From contig MDJN01000083.1 of the NCBI GenBank assembly GCA_001995005.1, forward strand, positions 1 to 10,511: 10,511 nucleotides of DNA. Direction: 5' to 3'. Below are positions 1-6,417 of the stretch, in pieces (positions within the stretch are counted from its first letter, which is position 1; each line of letters begins with the position of its first letter). The position numbers were made by a program, and so were the translations under genes. The DNA is from Candidatus Parepulonipiscium sp. PG-Nun2H_MBin03 (GTDB lineage: Bacteria > Bacillota > Clostridia > Lachnospirales > Cellulosilyticaceae). A model generated the notes under the pieces. That model was not told the origin of the DNA, ran no database searches, and saw only the letters and a list, made by a program, of their open reading frames with translations.

Positions 1-1
1 T

Positions 2-871
2 ATCTCGATGGTAATATATATAACATCTCTTATAGTAAATGTATTTTTTAACTACGTTTTAATCTTTGGCAAACTTGGTGCACCAACACTTGGTGCAGTG
101 GGTGCGGCCATTGCAACTGTAATAGCACGAATAACAGAATTTATAATAGTTATAATATATCTAAAATACTTTGATAAGAAAATTAAGATAACTAGAAATA
201 CGTTTAAAAAAGCTGACCCTCTAATAAGGAAAGATTACGTACAAACTACTACGCCTGTAATTATAAATGAATTTTTATGGTCTATAGGCAGTGCGACTAT
301 ATCCATAATAATAGGAAGGCTTGGCACAGAAATAGTTGCTGCAAATAGTATAGCAAATGTAGTTAATCAATTTGTAACTACATTTATATATGCCCTATCA
401 AGCTCGGCAGCCGTAATAATAGGCAATACAATAGGTGCCGGAGATTATAACAAAACAAAGCAGGTTACTACGACAATTGGTTTATGTGTTGCTATGATGG
501 GGATTGTAGCGGGGGTAACTATATATATGATGCGTGGAAAAATTGTAGGATTATATAACGTTTCAGATGCTACAAAAGAGTTTGCAATTATGATAATGGG
601 AATAAATTCGGTAATGGTATTTTTTCAAGCACTTGCAAATACTATATATGTTGGCATACTGAGAGCGGGCGGAGACGCCAAATTTGTGTTAATAAATGAT
701 GTAATATTTATGTGGACCCTAGCAATTCCGCTAGGGTTTATATCAGCATTTGTATGGGAGTTACCTGTATTAGCAATATTTATGATAATTAGGATAGATG
801 AGGTAGTTAAGGTTATTGTGGGCACCATTCGTGTGGTGAGCTTTAAATGGATTAGAAATTTAACAAGATAA
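2..871 (+). CDS. MATE-family multidrug/cation antiporter, C-terminal part (5' end outside window)
   Basis: Membrane exporter of the multidrug and toxin extrusion family, which expels drugs or metabolites in exchange for Na+ or H+. The frame is open to the left edge, so the ATG at 8 is internal; about 290 residues are visible, against roughly 450 for the family. Visible are a membrane segment ending in NYVLIFG, then the family-typical GAPTLGAVGAAIATVIAR, a charged cytoplasmic loop (KKIKITRNTFKKADPL), a second repeat half beginning TTTPVIINEFLWS, GNTIGAGDYNKTK, and a late GILRAGGDAKF loop followed by hydrophobic helices. The protein ends in a basic tail, RNLTR. The family is clear from these motifs; the substrate cannot be read from them. 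The stop at 869-871 lies one base from the stop of the opposing zupT-like gene. I see no terminator after it. Confidence 0.9.
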   Translation: MSMVIYITSLIVNVFFNYVLIFGKLGAPTLGAVGAAIATVIARITEFIIVIIYLKYFDKKIKITRNTFKKADPLIRKDYVQTTTPVIINEFLWSIGSATISIIIGRLGTEIVAANSIANVVNQFVTTFIYALSSSAAVIIGNTIGAGDYNKTKQVTTTIGLCVAMMGIVAGVTIYMMRGKIVGLYNVSDATKEFAIMIMGINSVMVFFQALANTIYVGILRAGGDAKFVLINDVIFMWTLAIPLGFISAFVWELPVLAIFMIIRIDEVVKVIVGTIRVVSFKWIRNLTR

Positions 872-872
872 C

Positions 873-1688
873 TTACATGAGTAAAAGCAAGCTAAGTGCC
901 ATAACAGCCATACCGGCAACCAAGCCATATATAGATAGGTTATGCTCGCCATATTCACGAGCCGTCGGAAGCAGCTGATCAATACTAATAAATACCATAA
1001 TACCCGAGATTAATCCAAAGATTATACCAAATACTAAGTCATTAAAAAAATTGTAAAGTAAAATATACCCTACTAATGCACCTATAGGTTCAGCAAGTCC
1101 GGAAATAAAGGAGTATTTAAAGGCAGTTTTTTTACTATTTGTTGCATAATAAATAGGAATGGCAACTGCAATTCCTTCTGGAATATTATGAATGGCAATA
1201 GCAATAGCGATGGCAATACCGACGCTTGGGTCATCTAAAGTTGCCATAAATGTTGCAAGTCCTTCAGGAAAGTTATGTATGGCGATAGCTAATGCCATTA
1301 AAACTCCCATTCGCATAAGTTTATTTGAATTTATACTTTCGTATTCTGCATTATTAGCATTATTTATAGTTTGCATAGCTTTGGGGCTGTTAATATCTGG
1401 GATAAATTTATCGACTAATACTATTAAAATTATCCCACTAAAAAAGCTTATGACGGTTACCCACATTCCGGTCACCTCACCTAGATGAGCGGTAAGAGAA
1501 TCTGCTGCTTTAAAGAATATTTCTACAAATGATACATAAATCATAATTCCTGCAGAAAATCCTAATGCTACGGATAAAAATTTAGTAGACATATTTTTGG
1601 TAAGTAAGACAAATGCACTGCCTATTCCGGTGGCAAGGCCTGCAAACAAAGTTAAAGAAAAAGCTAATAGTACGTGTTCGTTAAACAT
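873..1688 (-). CDS. zupT: ZIP-family divalent metal permease (ZupT/GufA type)
   Basis: Inner-membrane transporter of the ZIP family, probably importing Zn2+ and perhaps Fe2+ or Mn2+. The 271 residues are close to the length of ZupT (about 260). The two hallmark metal-binding helices are present: ALAIAIHNFPEG (about 132-143) and AIAIAIHNIPEGIA (about 161-174). They are followed by SGLAEPIGALVGY (196-208), which matches TM6 of the family. About eight hydrophobic segments can be counted. The TM3-TM4 loop (about 93-125) is polar, Asn-rich and without histidines, unlike many ZIP proteins. The ATG at 1688 is preceded by AGAGGTGATA (1691-1700 read on the minus strand), a good Shine-Dalgarno site. 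The gene is divergent from the aro operon and has its own probable promoter with a palindrome on the -10 box. The family is firm; the metal is inferred. Confidence 0.93.
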   Translation of the reverse strand: MFNEHVLLAFSLTLFAGLATGIGSAFVLLTKNMSTKFLSVALGFSAGIMIYVSFVEIFFKAADSLTAHLGEVTGMWVTVISFFSGIILIVLVDKFIPDINSPKAMQTINNANNAEYESINSNKLMRMGVLMALAIAIHNFPEGLATFMATLDDPSVGIAIAIAIAIHNIPEGIAVAIPIYYATNSKKTAFKYSFISGLAEPIGALVGYILLYNFFNDLVFGIIFGLISGIMVFISIDQLLPTAREYGEHNLSIYGLVAGMAVMALSLLLLM

Positions 1689-1714
1689 GATATCACCTCT
1701 TTAAAGATAATTTA

Positions 1715-1728
1715 TTAGTATATACTAA
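1715..1728. promoter_or_regulatory. Perfect 14-bp palindrome, candidate operator of zupT
   Basis: TTAGTATATACTAA is a perfect inverted repeat that covers the proposed zupT -10 box, so a bound protein would block RNA polymerase. I cannot assign it to a regulator. It is not the 7-1-7 form of Fur/Zur boxes, and it only loosely recalls the TTAG...CTAA ends of DtxR-type sites. Metal-dependent control is an inference from the gene it precedes. Confidence 0.45.
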
Positions 1729-1744
1729 CTGACATAATTGATAA
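1717..1744 (-). promoter_or_regulatory. Probable zupT promoter
   Basis: Read on the minus strand, TTATCA (1744-1739) and TATACT (1722-1717) are separated by 16 bases. They match the sigma-A -35 box in 4 of 6 positions and the -10 box in 5 of 6. Transcription would start near 1710, about 20 bases before the ATG at 1688. The region is AT-rich, so chance matches are likely and confidence is moderate. Confidence 0.45.
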
Positions 1745-1765
1745 TATGCGGTTAAGACCAGAAAT

Positions 1766-1781
1766 ATTACAAAAAATTACA
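1766..1781 (+). repeat. Two direct ATTACA half-sites ten bases apart
   Basis: ATTACA occurs at 1766-1771 and again at 1776-1781, exactly one DNA turn apart. It is also the core of the palindrome at 1888-1906. They may be secondary binding sites for the same regulator, about 50-60 bases upstream of the aro -35 box. In DNA this AT-rich they could equally be chance. Confidence 0.2.
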
Positions 1782-1827
1782 TGATGACCAGCAGAGTACA
1801 TTGAATGCAGTTTTAGTTAAAAAATAC

Positions 1828-1855
1828 TTGACATATCTGAAAAAGTCCATATAAT
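1828..1855 (+). promoter_or_regulatory. Sigma-A promoter of the aro operon
   Basis: TTGACA (1828-1833) and TATAAT (1850-1855) are both perfect consensus hexamers with a 16-base spacer. Transcription should begin near 1861-1863, leaving a leader of about 138 bases before the ATG at 2000. It is the only strong promoter I see for the seven-gene operon. A promoter this close to consensus would need the downstream controls to be turned down. Confidence 0.8.
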
Positions 1856-1887
1856 TAAAACTATAATAAATCGGTTAAGGAGTAACT

Positions 1888-1906
1888 TTTATTACACTGT
1901 AATAAA
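1888..1906. promoter_or_regulatory. Perfect 19-bp palindrome in the aro leader, candidate operator
   Basis: Two perfect 9-bp arms, TTTATTACA and TGTAATAAA, flank a single central C. It lies at about +27 to +45 from the predicted transcription start. As RNA it would form only a weak A-U hairpin, so a dimeric repressor binding DNA (roadblock or occlusion) is the more natural reading. It does not match Fur/Zur, TrpR or TyrR sites as I know them. The regulator is unknown. Confidence 0.5.
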
Positions 1907-1948
1907 TATATTTTGCAGTTTCAGGATTTACCCTTATATACAAGTTTA

Positions 1949-1980
1949 AATAGGCTCCCATGCTGGGAGTCTATTTTTTT
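1949..1980 (+). terminator. Intrinsic terminator within the aro leader (attenuator candidate)
   Basis: The arms AATAGGCTCCCA (1949-1960) and TGGGAGTCTATT (1964-1975) pair over 12 base pairs with one G-U wobble and a three-base loop, TGC. A run of seven T follows (1974-1980). This is a strong Rho-independent terminator lying between the aro promoter and the first gene, 20 bases before the ATG at 2000. Unless prevented, transcription would stop after about 119 bases. No upstream gene needs it, because the neighbour on the left is divergent. I therefore read it as an attenuator. I could not identify a convincing antiterminator: the best pairing I found for the left arm is GGAGT at 1879-1883, only about five pairs. 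Confidence 0.8.
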
Positions 1981-1986
1981 ATTAAC

Positions 1987-1993
1987 AAAGGAG
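1987..1993 (+). promoter_or_regulatory. Ribosome-binding site that fixes the start of DAHP synthase
   Basis: AAAGGAG ends six bases before the ATG at 2000. This selects that start over an in-frame TTG at 1913, which lacks any Shine-Dalgarno site and would place the terminator hairpin inside the gene. Confidence 0.85.
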
Positions 1994-1999
1994 CATATT

Positions 2000-3013
2000 A
2001 TGATAGTTATATTAAAGCAAGGTACGCCAACTGAAGAAATAGAAAAATTAGTTGGAATTATAAAAAACTTAGGACTAGACGCAAAAATAACAGAAGGTAC
2101 AGGTAAGACTGTTATAGGGTTAGTAGGAGATACTACAATACTTGATGGGAAAAAACTCCAAGCTAATAAATACGTAGAAAAAGTTATGACAGTGCAAGAG
2201 CCATTTAAGCGTGCAAATCGTAGGTTTAAACAAGAAGATACCATAATACAAGTAGGGGATAAAAAAATAGGAGGCAATACTCTAACCATAATAGCAGGTC
2301 CGTGCTCGGTTGAATCTGAGGAGCAGATTGTAGGTATTGCAAAGTCGTTAAAAGCAACAGGTGTTACTGCTCTAAGAGGAGGAGCATTTAAACCACGTAC
2401 ATCACCATATAGTTTTCAAGGATTAGAATTAGAGGGCTTAGAACTATTAAAAATTGCTAGGGCGGAAACTGGACTTGCCATAGTAACAGAGATTATGTCA
2501 ACAAATTTAATAGATGTATTTGAAAGAGACGTGGATATAATTCAAGTTGGGGCAAGAAATATGCAAAATTTCGACCTGTTAAAGCAATTAGGTAAGCTAA
2601 ATAAGCCTATTTTATTAAAACGTGGGCTGAGTGCAACTATAGAAGAGTGGATAATGTCTGCAGAATACATTATGTCTGGTGGAAATGACAATGTAATTTT
2701 ATGTGAGCGAGGAATAAGAACTATAGAAACTTATACAAGAAACACGTTAGACATTAGTGCTATTCCAATAGTAAAAAAACTTAGCCACCTACCGATAATA
2801 GTGGACCCGAGCCATGCGGCAGGGCTTGCTTGGATGGTAGACCCATTATCTCGAGCGGCTATTGCAACAGGAGCAGACGGATTGATAATAGAAGTGCATA
2901 ATGACCCTGCTTGTGCATTATGTGATGGTCAACAATCAATTACTCCAGAAGAGTATAAAGAATTATTAGATAAGTTAAAAATAATAGCACCAGTAGTTGA
3001 AAGAGAGTTGTAA
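2000..3013 (+). CDS. aroF: 3-deoxy-7-phosphoheptulonate (DAHP) synthase, type I-beta with N-terminal regulatory domain
   Basis: First step of the shikimate pathway: condenses phosphoenolpyruvate with erythrose-4-phosphate in the cytoplasm. The 337 residues match the Thermotoga maritima-type enzyme (338) almost end to end. Residues 1-75 form a ferredoxin-like (ACT-like) domain, which in that enzyme binds Tyr or Phe for feedback inhibition. The TIM-barrel part carries AGPCSVES (99-106), RGGAFKPRTSPYSFQG (126-141), LLKRG (205-209), ERGIRT (236-241) and VDPSHA (268-273). The metal ligands expected from the family are all present: C102, H272, E298 and D309. The ATG at 2000 is chosen for its AAAGGAG site. 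The stop at 3011-3013 is one base from the aroB start. Feedback by Phe/Tyr is inferred from the domain. The symbol varies between species (aroF/aroG/aroA). Confidence 0.96.
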   Translation: MIVILKQGTPTEEIEKLVGIIKNLGLDAKITEGTGKTVIGLVGDTTILDGKKLQANKYVEKVMTVQEPFKRANRRFKQEDTIIQVGDKKIGGNTLTIIAGPCSVESEEQIVGIAKSLKATGVTALRGGAFKPRTSPYSFQGLELEGLELLKIARAETGLAIVTEIMSTNLIDVFERDVDIIQVGARNMQNFDLLKQLGKLNKPILLKRGLSATIEEWIMSAEYIMSGGNDNVILCERGIRTIETYTRNTLDISAIPIVKKLSHLPIIVDPSHAAGLAWMVDPLSRAAIATGADGLIIEVHNDPACALCDGQQSITPEEYKELLDKLKIIAPVVEREL

Positions 3014-3014
3014 G

Positions 3015-4070
3015 ATGAAAAAGTTAAAAGTAGACTTAGGGATAAATAGCTATCCTATATATATTGAGGACGGTTTATTAGAAAAAGTAGATACGCTCAT
3101 AGAAAAGCATCTACCAAAAACGAAAAAAGTTTTTATTATAACTGATACTAACGTAGAGAAATATTATTTAGAGATAATAAAGAAAAATTTATCTAACTTT
3201 ACAGTAGAATATATGGTGATAGAGGCAGGAGAAAAAAGTAAGAGTATTGCAATGTTAGAGCCTATATTCACAAAGTTAGTTGCAGCAAAACTTACTCGTA
3301 CAGATGCAATAATCGCCCTGGGGGGCGGAGTAGTAGGTGATTTAGCTGGGTTTATTGCTTCAATATATTTGAGAGGAATAAATTTTGTACAAATACCAAC
3401 GTCATTGCTGGCACAAGTGGATTCTAGCGTAGGTGGAAAAGTGGCTGTAGATTTAATAGAAGGAAAAAATTTAGTTGGTAGTTTCTATCATCCGAAACTA
3501 GTAATAATAGACCCAAAAGTGTTACAAACCTTACCACAAAAATTTATCGCTGATGGCTTAGGAGAAGTAACAAAATATGCTTTTATAAAAGATGCTGAGC
3601 TATATGAGTATATGATCAAATTTGAGAATATGCAAGAATTAATCGAAAATATTGCAGATATAATCTATATTTGTTGTGACATTAAAAAGACGATAGTTGA
3701 GCAAGATGAAAAAGATACAGCAGAGAGAATGGTTCTAAACTTTGGGCATACGCTAGGGCACGCTATAGAAACAGTTTGCGGATACGAAAATTATACACAT
3801 GGTGAGGCTGTGGCTATAGGAATGTATGAAATAACCAAAATATCAGAAAAAATGGGCTTAACCAAAGCTGGTACACTAGACAAAATAAAAAAATTATTAG
3901 ATAAATATAACCTAGATACCCAACTTCCAGATATGCAAAGAGATGAACTATTTAAAGTTATAGAATTAGATAAAAAAAATCTTTCCCAACAATTAAATCT
4001 GATACTATTAAAAGAAGTTGGAGAATGCTATATTCACCAAACAAGTATAGACTTTTTTAAAGAGGTATAA
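3015..4070 (+). CDS. aroB: 3-dehydroquinate synthase
   Basis: Second shikimate step: NAD- and metal-dependent cyclisation of DAHP to 3-dehydroquinate. The protein has 351 residues, normal for the family (350-365). The N-terminal nucleotide-binding part includes the conserved GGGVVGDLAGF (103-113) and PTSLLAQVDSSVGGK (128-142). KNLVGSFYHP follows at 151-160. The zinc ligands expected in the family are visible as E184 (GLGEVTKYA), H245 (NFGHTLGHA) and H262 (HGEAVAIGM). The ATG at 3015 starts one base after the upstream stop and has a modest GAGAG site seven bases ahead. An in-frame TTG at 2997 inside the upstream gene is rejected. Translation is probably coupled to the preceding gene. Confidence 0.96.
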   Translation: MKKLKVDLGINSYPIYIEDGLLEKVDTLIEKHLPKTKKVFIITDTNVEKYYLEIIKKNLSNFTVEYMVIEAGEKSKSIAMLEPIFTKLVAAKLTRTDAIIALGGGVVGDLAGFIASIYLRGINFVQIPTSLLAQVDSSVGGKVAVDLIEGKNLVGSFYHPKLVIIDPKVLQTLPQKFIADGLGEVTKYAFIKDAELYEYMIKFENMQELIENIADIIYICCDIKKTIVEQDEKDTAERMVLNFGHTLGHAIETVCGYENYTHGEAVAIGMYEITKISEKMGLTKAGTLDKIKKLLDKYNLDTQLPDMQRDELFKVIELDKKNLSQQLNLILLKEVGECYIHQTSIDFFKEV

Positions 4071-4075
4071 ATTTT

Positions 4076-5350
4076 ATGATAAAAATAACCCCAACTATAT
4101 TGAAGGGAAAAGTACAAGTACCACCGTCAAAAAGCATGGCACATAGAGCAGTAATATGTGCAAGCTTAAGTAGCGGGACGAGTATTATATCAAATATAGA
4201 TAACTCTGATGATATAATAGCAACAATAACGGCCATGAAAAGCTTAGGAGCTATAATATCTCAAGATGGTGATACCCTTACTATTACAGGAGTAACAGAT
4301 TATAAACTATCAAAAGATAAGTTAATAGATTGTAATGAATCAGGTTCAACGCTTAGATTTTTAGTACCAATAAGTATGATGTTTTGTGGAAAGCTAAATT
4401 TTGTTGGCACTGGAAACTTAGGAAAAAGACCGCTTACCCCTTTTTATGAAATTTTTGACGCACAAAATATTGAGTATAGTTATGAAGTGGACAAGCTAGA
4501 TCTAAAAATAAATGGAAATTTACATTCAGATACGTTTAGGCTGCGAGGAGACATTAGTTCGCAGTTTATAAGCGGATTATTATTTGCATTACCTTTATTA
4601 GAAAATGATTCAAAAATTATAATAACATCTCCGCTGCAATCAAAAGGGTATATAGATTTAACGTTGCAAATGATAAATCACTTCGGAGTGGAAATAGAAA
4701 ACCAAGATTATACTACATTTATAATAAAAGGCTCCCAATCATATAAGGCAACAAAGTATAACGTAGAGGGAGATTTTTCGCAAGCTGCATTTTATTTTGT
4801 CGCTGGAGCACTAGGAAATGCTGTAACAGTTACAAATATGAACATTAATTCTTTGCAAGCAGATAAAGTGATATTAGAATTTTTAGAGCAAATTGGAGCA
4901 GATATAACAATAAATCAAGATGAGATAACCGTATCGAAAAATAGGTTAGAAGCTATAGATATAGACGGTTCAGAATGCCCAGATATTATACCTATAATAT
5001 CGGTAGCATTGGCGTTATGCAAAGGGAAAAGTACGATTACAAATGTAGCAAGACTACGTATAAAAGAGTGTGATAGGCTAGAGGCAATTTCTACTTTGTT
5101 AAATAAAATAGGTGGTAATGTAAAAGAATTTAGTGACAACTTAATTATAGAAGGGATAAATACATTCGATAATCAAGTACAACTCTCAAGTTATAAAGAC
5201 CATAGAATTGCTATGAGCATTGCAATAGCTACTACTATGAGTAAAAAGCCTATTTTACTAGAAAATCCGGAGTGTGTATCTAAGTCATATCCACATTTTT
5301 GGGAAGATTATATTAAATTAAACGGCATGATAAGTGAGGTGAGCAAATGA
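4076..5350 (+). CDS. aroA: 5-enolpyruvylshikimate-3-phosphate (EPSP) synthase
   Basis: Sixth shikimate step: transfers enolpyruvyl from PEP to shikimate-3-phosphate; this enzyme family is the target of glyphosate. The 424 residues are typical. Visible motifs are VPPSKSMAHRA (15-25), NESGSTLRFL (87-96, the PEP/glyphosate loop), GKRPLTPF (116-123), GDISSQFISGLL (158-169), EGDFSQAAF (231-239), PDIIP with the catalytic Asp303, RLRIKECDR with Glu331 (327-334), YKDHRIAM (373-380) and VSKSYPHFW (401-409). The glyphosate loop departs from the GNAGTAMRP pattern of class I enzymes: the position of E. coli Thr97 is Ser and that of Pro101 is Phe. The start has AGAGGT upstream, inside the end of aroB. The stop overlaps the aroC ATG by four bases (ATGA). 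Confidence 0.96.
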   Translation: MIKITPTILKGKVQVPPSKSMAHRAVICASLSSGTSIISNIDNSDDIIATITAMKSLGAIISQDGDTLTITGVTDYKLSKDKLIDCNESGSTLRFLVPISMMFCGKLNFVGTGNLGKRPLTPFYEIFDAQNIEYSYEVDKLDLKINGNLHSDTFRLRGDISSQFISGLLFALPLLENDSKIIITSPLQSKGYIDLTLQMINHFGVEIENQDYTTFIIKGSQSYKATKYNVEGDFSQAAFYFVAGALGNAVTVTNMNINSLQADKVILEFLEQIGADITINQDEITVSKNRLEAIDIDGSECPDIIPIISVALALCKGKSTITNVARLRIKECDRLEAISTLLNKIGGNVKEFSDNLIIEGINTFDNQVQLSSYKDHRIAMSIAIATTMSKKPILLENPECVSKSYPHFWEDYIKLNGMISEVSK

Positions 5351-6414
5351 GCTTTGGAAAGAACATAAATCTTTCTATATTTGGTGAGTCGCACGGAGTA
5401 GGCATAGGCATAGTAATGTCCGGGCTGCCGTCAGGAATAAAAATAGACTATGACCAAATATTAGATGAAATGTCAAGGCGGATGCCAGGCAAAGATAAAT
5501 TATCAACCGCACGAAAAGAAAGTGATATTCCTATAATACAAAGTGGGATATTTAACGATTATACAACCGGTGCACCACTTTGTGCAGTAATAAAAAACAG
5601 TGACACCCATTCAAAAGATTATAGCATACTAAAAACTCATATGCGTCCAGGACATGCAGATTATTCTGGAAATATAAGATATAACGGTTATAACGACTAC
5701 AGGGGTGGCGGGCACTTTTCAGGTAGATTAACCGCACCTATTGTGTTTGCAGGTGCCGTTGCAAAGCAAATATTAGATAAGCAGGGTATAAAAATAGGTG
5801 CACATATATCACAGATTAAAAATGTCTATGACACCATGTTTGATAAGGTAAATGTAGATATAAATACGTTGCAATCTTTATTGAATAAAGAATTTCCAGT
5901 GCTTGATAATTCTAAAATACAGCCTATGAAAAATGAGATATTAACGGCAAAAGAGCAGCTAGACTCGGTTGGAGGCAAAATAGAATGTGCCATAGTAGGC
6001 ATAAAAGCTGGGGTAGGAAATCCGTTTTTTGATTCTTTAGAGAGTACGATAGCCCACCTAGCATTTTCTGTACCAGCAGTAAAGGGAATACAATTTGGTA
6101 CTGGATTTGGTTTTGCAACTTTAAATGCAAGCACAGCAAATGATGAATATATTTTGGATAACGATATTATAAAGACAAAAACTAACCATAACGGAGGTAT
6201 ACTAGGTGGCATAACGAATGGTGCACCTATAATATTTGAAGTTGTAATAAAGCCGACTCCGTCAATCGCAAAAGAACAAGATACTATAAATATACAAACT
6301 AATGAGCCGGTAAAACTAGAAATTACAGGCAGACATGATCCATGCATAGTACATCGTGCGGTTGTAGTAATAGAAGCTATAGCAGCTTTATCATTATTAG
6401 AGATAGGAGTATAA
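5347..6414 (+). CDS. aroC: Chorismate synthase
   Basis: Seventh shikimate step: FMN-dependent 1,4-elimination of phosphate from EPSP to give chorismate. The 355 residues fit the family. Signatures are FGESHGVGIG (12-21, His16), RRMPGKDKLSTARKESD (44-60), MRPGHADYSG (99-108, His103), RYNGYNDYRGGGHFSGR (111-127), VGIKAGVGNPFFDS (217-230), HNGGILGGI (281-289) and GRHDPCIVHRAV (328-339). All belong to the FMN/EPSP site. The ATG overlaps the aroA stop by four bases and has GAGGTGAG just ahead, a typical coupled junction. No FMN reductase domain is fused, so reduced flavin must come from elsewhere, as in most bacteria. A 197-codon antisense frame within this gene (5826-6419) is a compositional shadow. 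Confidence 0.97.
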   Translation: MSFGKNINLSIFGESHGVGIGIVMSGLPSGIKIDYDQILDEMSRRMPGKDKLSTARKESDIPIIQSGIFNDYTTGAPLCAVIKNSDTHSKDYSILKTHMRPGHADYSGNIRYNGYNDYRGGGHFSGRLTAPIVFAGAVAKQILDKQGIKIGAHISQIKNVYDTMFDKVNVDINTLQSLLNKEFPVLDNSKIQPMKNEILTAKEQLDSVGGKIECAIVGIKAGVGNPFFDSLESTIAHLAFSVPAVKGIQFGTGFGFATLNASTANDEYILDNDIIKTKTNHNGGILGGITNGAPIIFEVVIKPTPSIAKEQDTINIQTNEPVKLEITGRHDPCIVHRAVVVIEAIAALSLLEIGV

Positions 6415-6417
6415 ATC

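Larger units (their letters stand above)
1689..1999. other. 311-base divergent control region between zupT and aro operon
   Basis: No gene is supported here. The left 60 bases hold the zupT ribosome site, a probable minus-strand promoter and a 14-bp palindrome. The middle (about 1745-1827) is AT-rich with no clear signal except two ATTACA repeats. The right part holds the aro promoter (1828-1855), a 19-bp palindrome (1888-1906), a terminator hairpin (1949-1980) and the ribosome site of the first aro gene (1987-1993). The transcribed aro leader would be about 138 bases. That is short for a T-box, and no AGGGTGG-type T-box sequence is present. Confidence 0.8.

Noticed and set aside
790..840. 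CACCA/TGGTG inverted repeat as a terminator for zupT transcription
   Set aside because: The stem is only five pairs with no T-run after it on either strand.
1190..1216. Short tandem-like GCAATA repeats within zupT
   Set aside because: They simply encode the alternating Ala-Ile of a transmembrane helix, with no sign of a repeat element.
1891..1902. Mini-ORF from ATT 1891 after the AAGGAG at 1877-1882
   Set aside because: It would encode only three residues from a very rare start codon and holds no aromatic codons.
1856..1980. T-box riboswitch in the aro leader
   Set aside because: The transcript before the terminator is only about 119 bases, no AGGGTGG-type antiterminator sequence is present, and no stem I specifier structure can be drawn.
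1913..1999. A 29-codon N-terminal extension of DAHP synthase starting at TTG 1913
   Set aside because: No ribosome site precedes it, the extension would be encoded by the terminator hairpin, and the ATG at 2000 has AAAGGAG and gives a protein colinear with the 338-residue Thermotoga-type enzyme.
2997..3014. Earlier TTG start for aroB at 2997
   Set aside because: It lies inside the end of DAHP synthase. The ATG at 3015 gives the normal N-terminus and length for the family.
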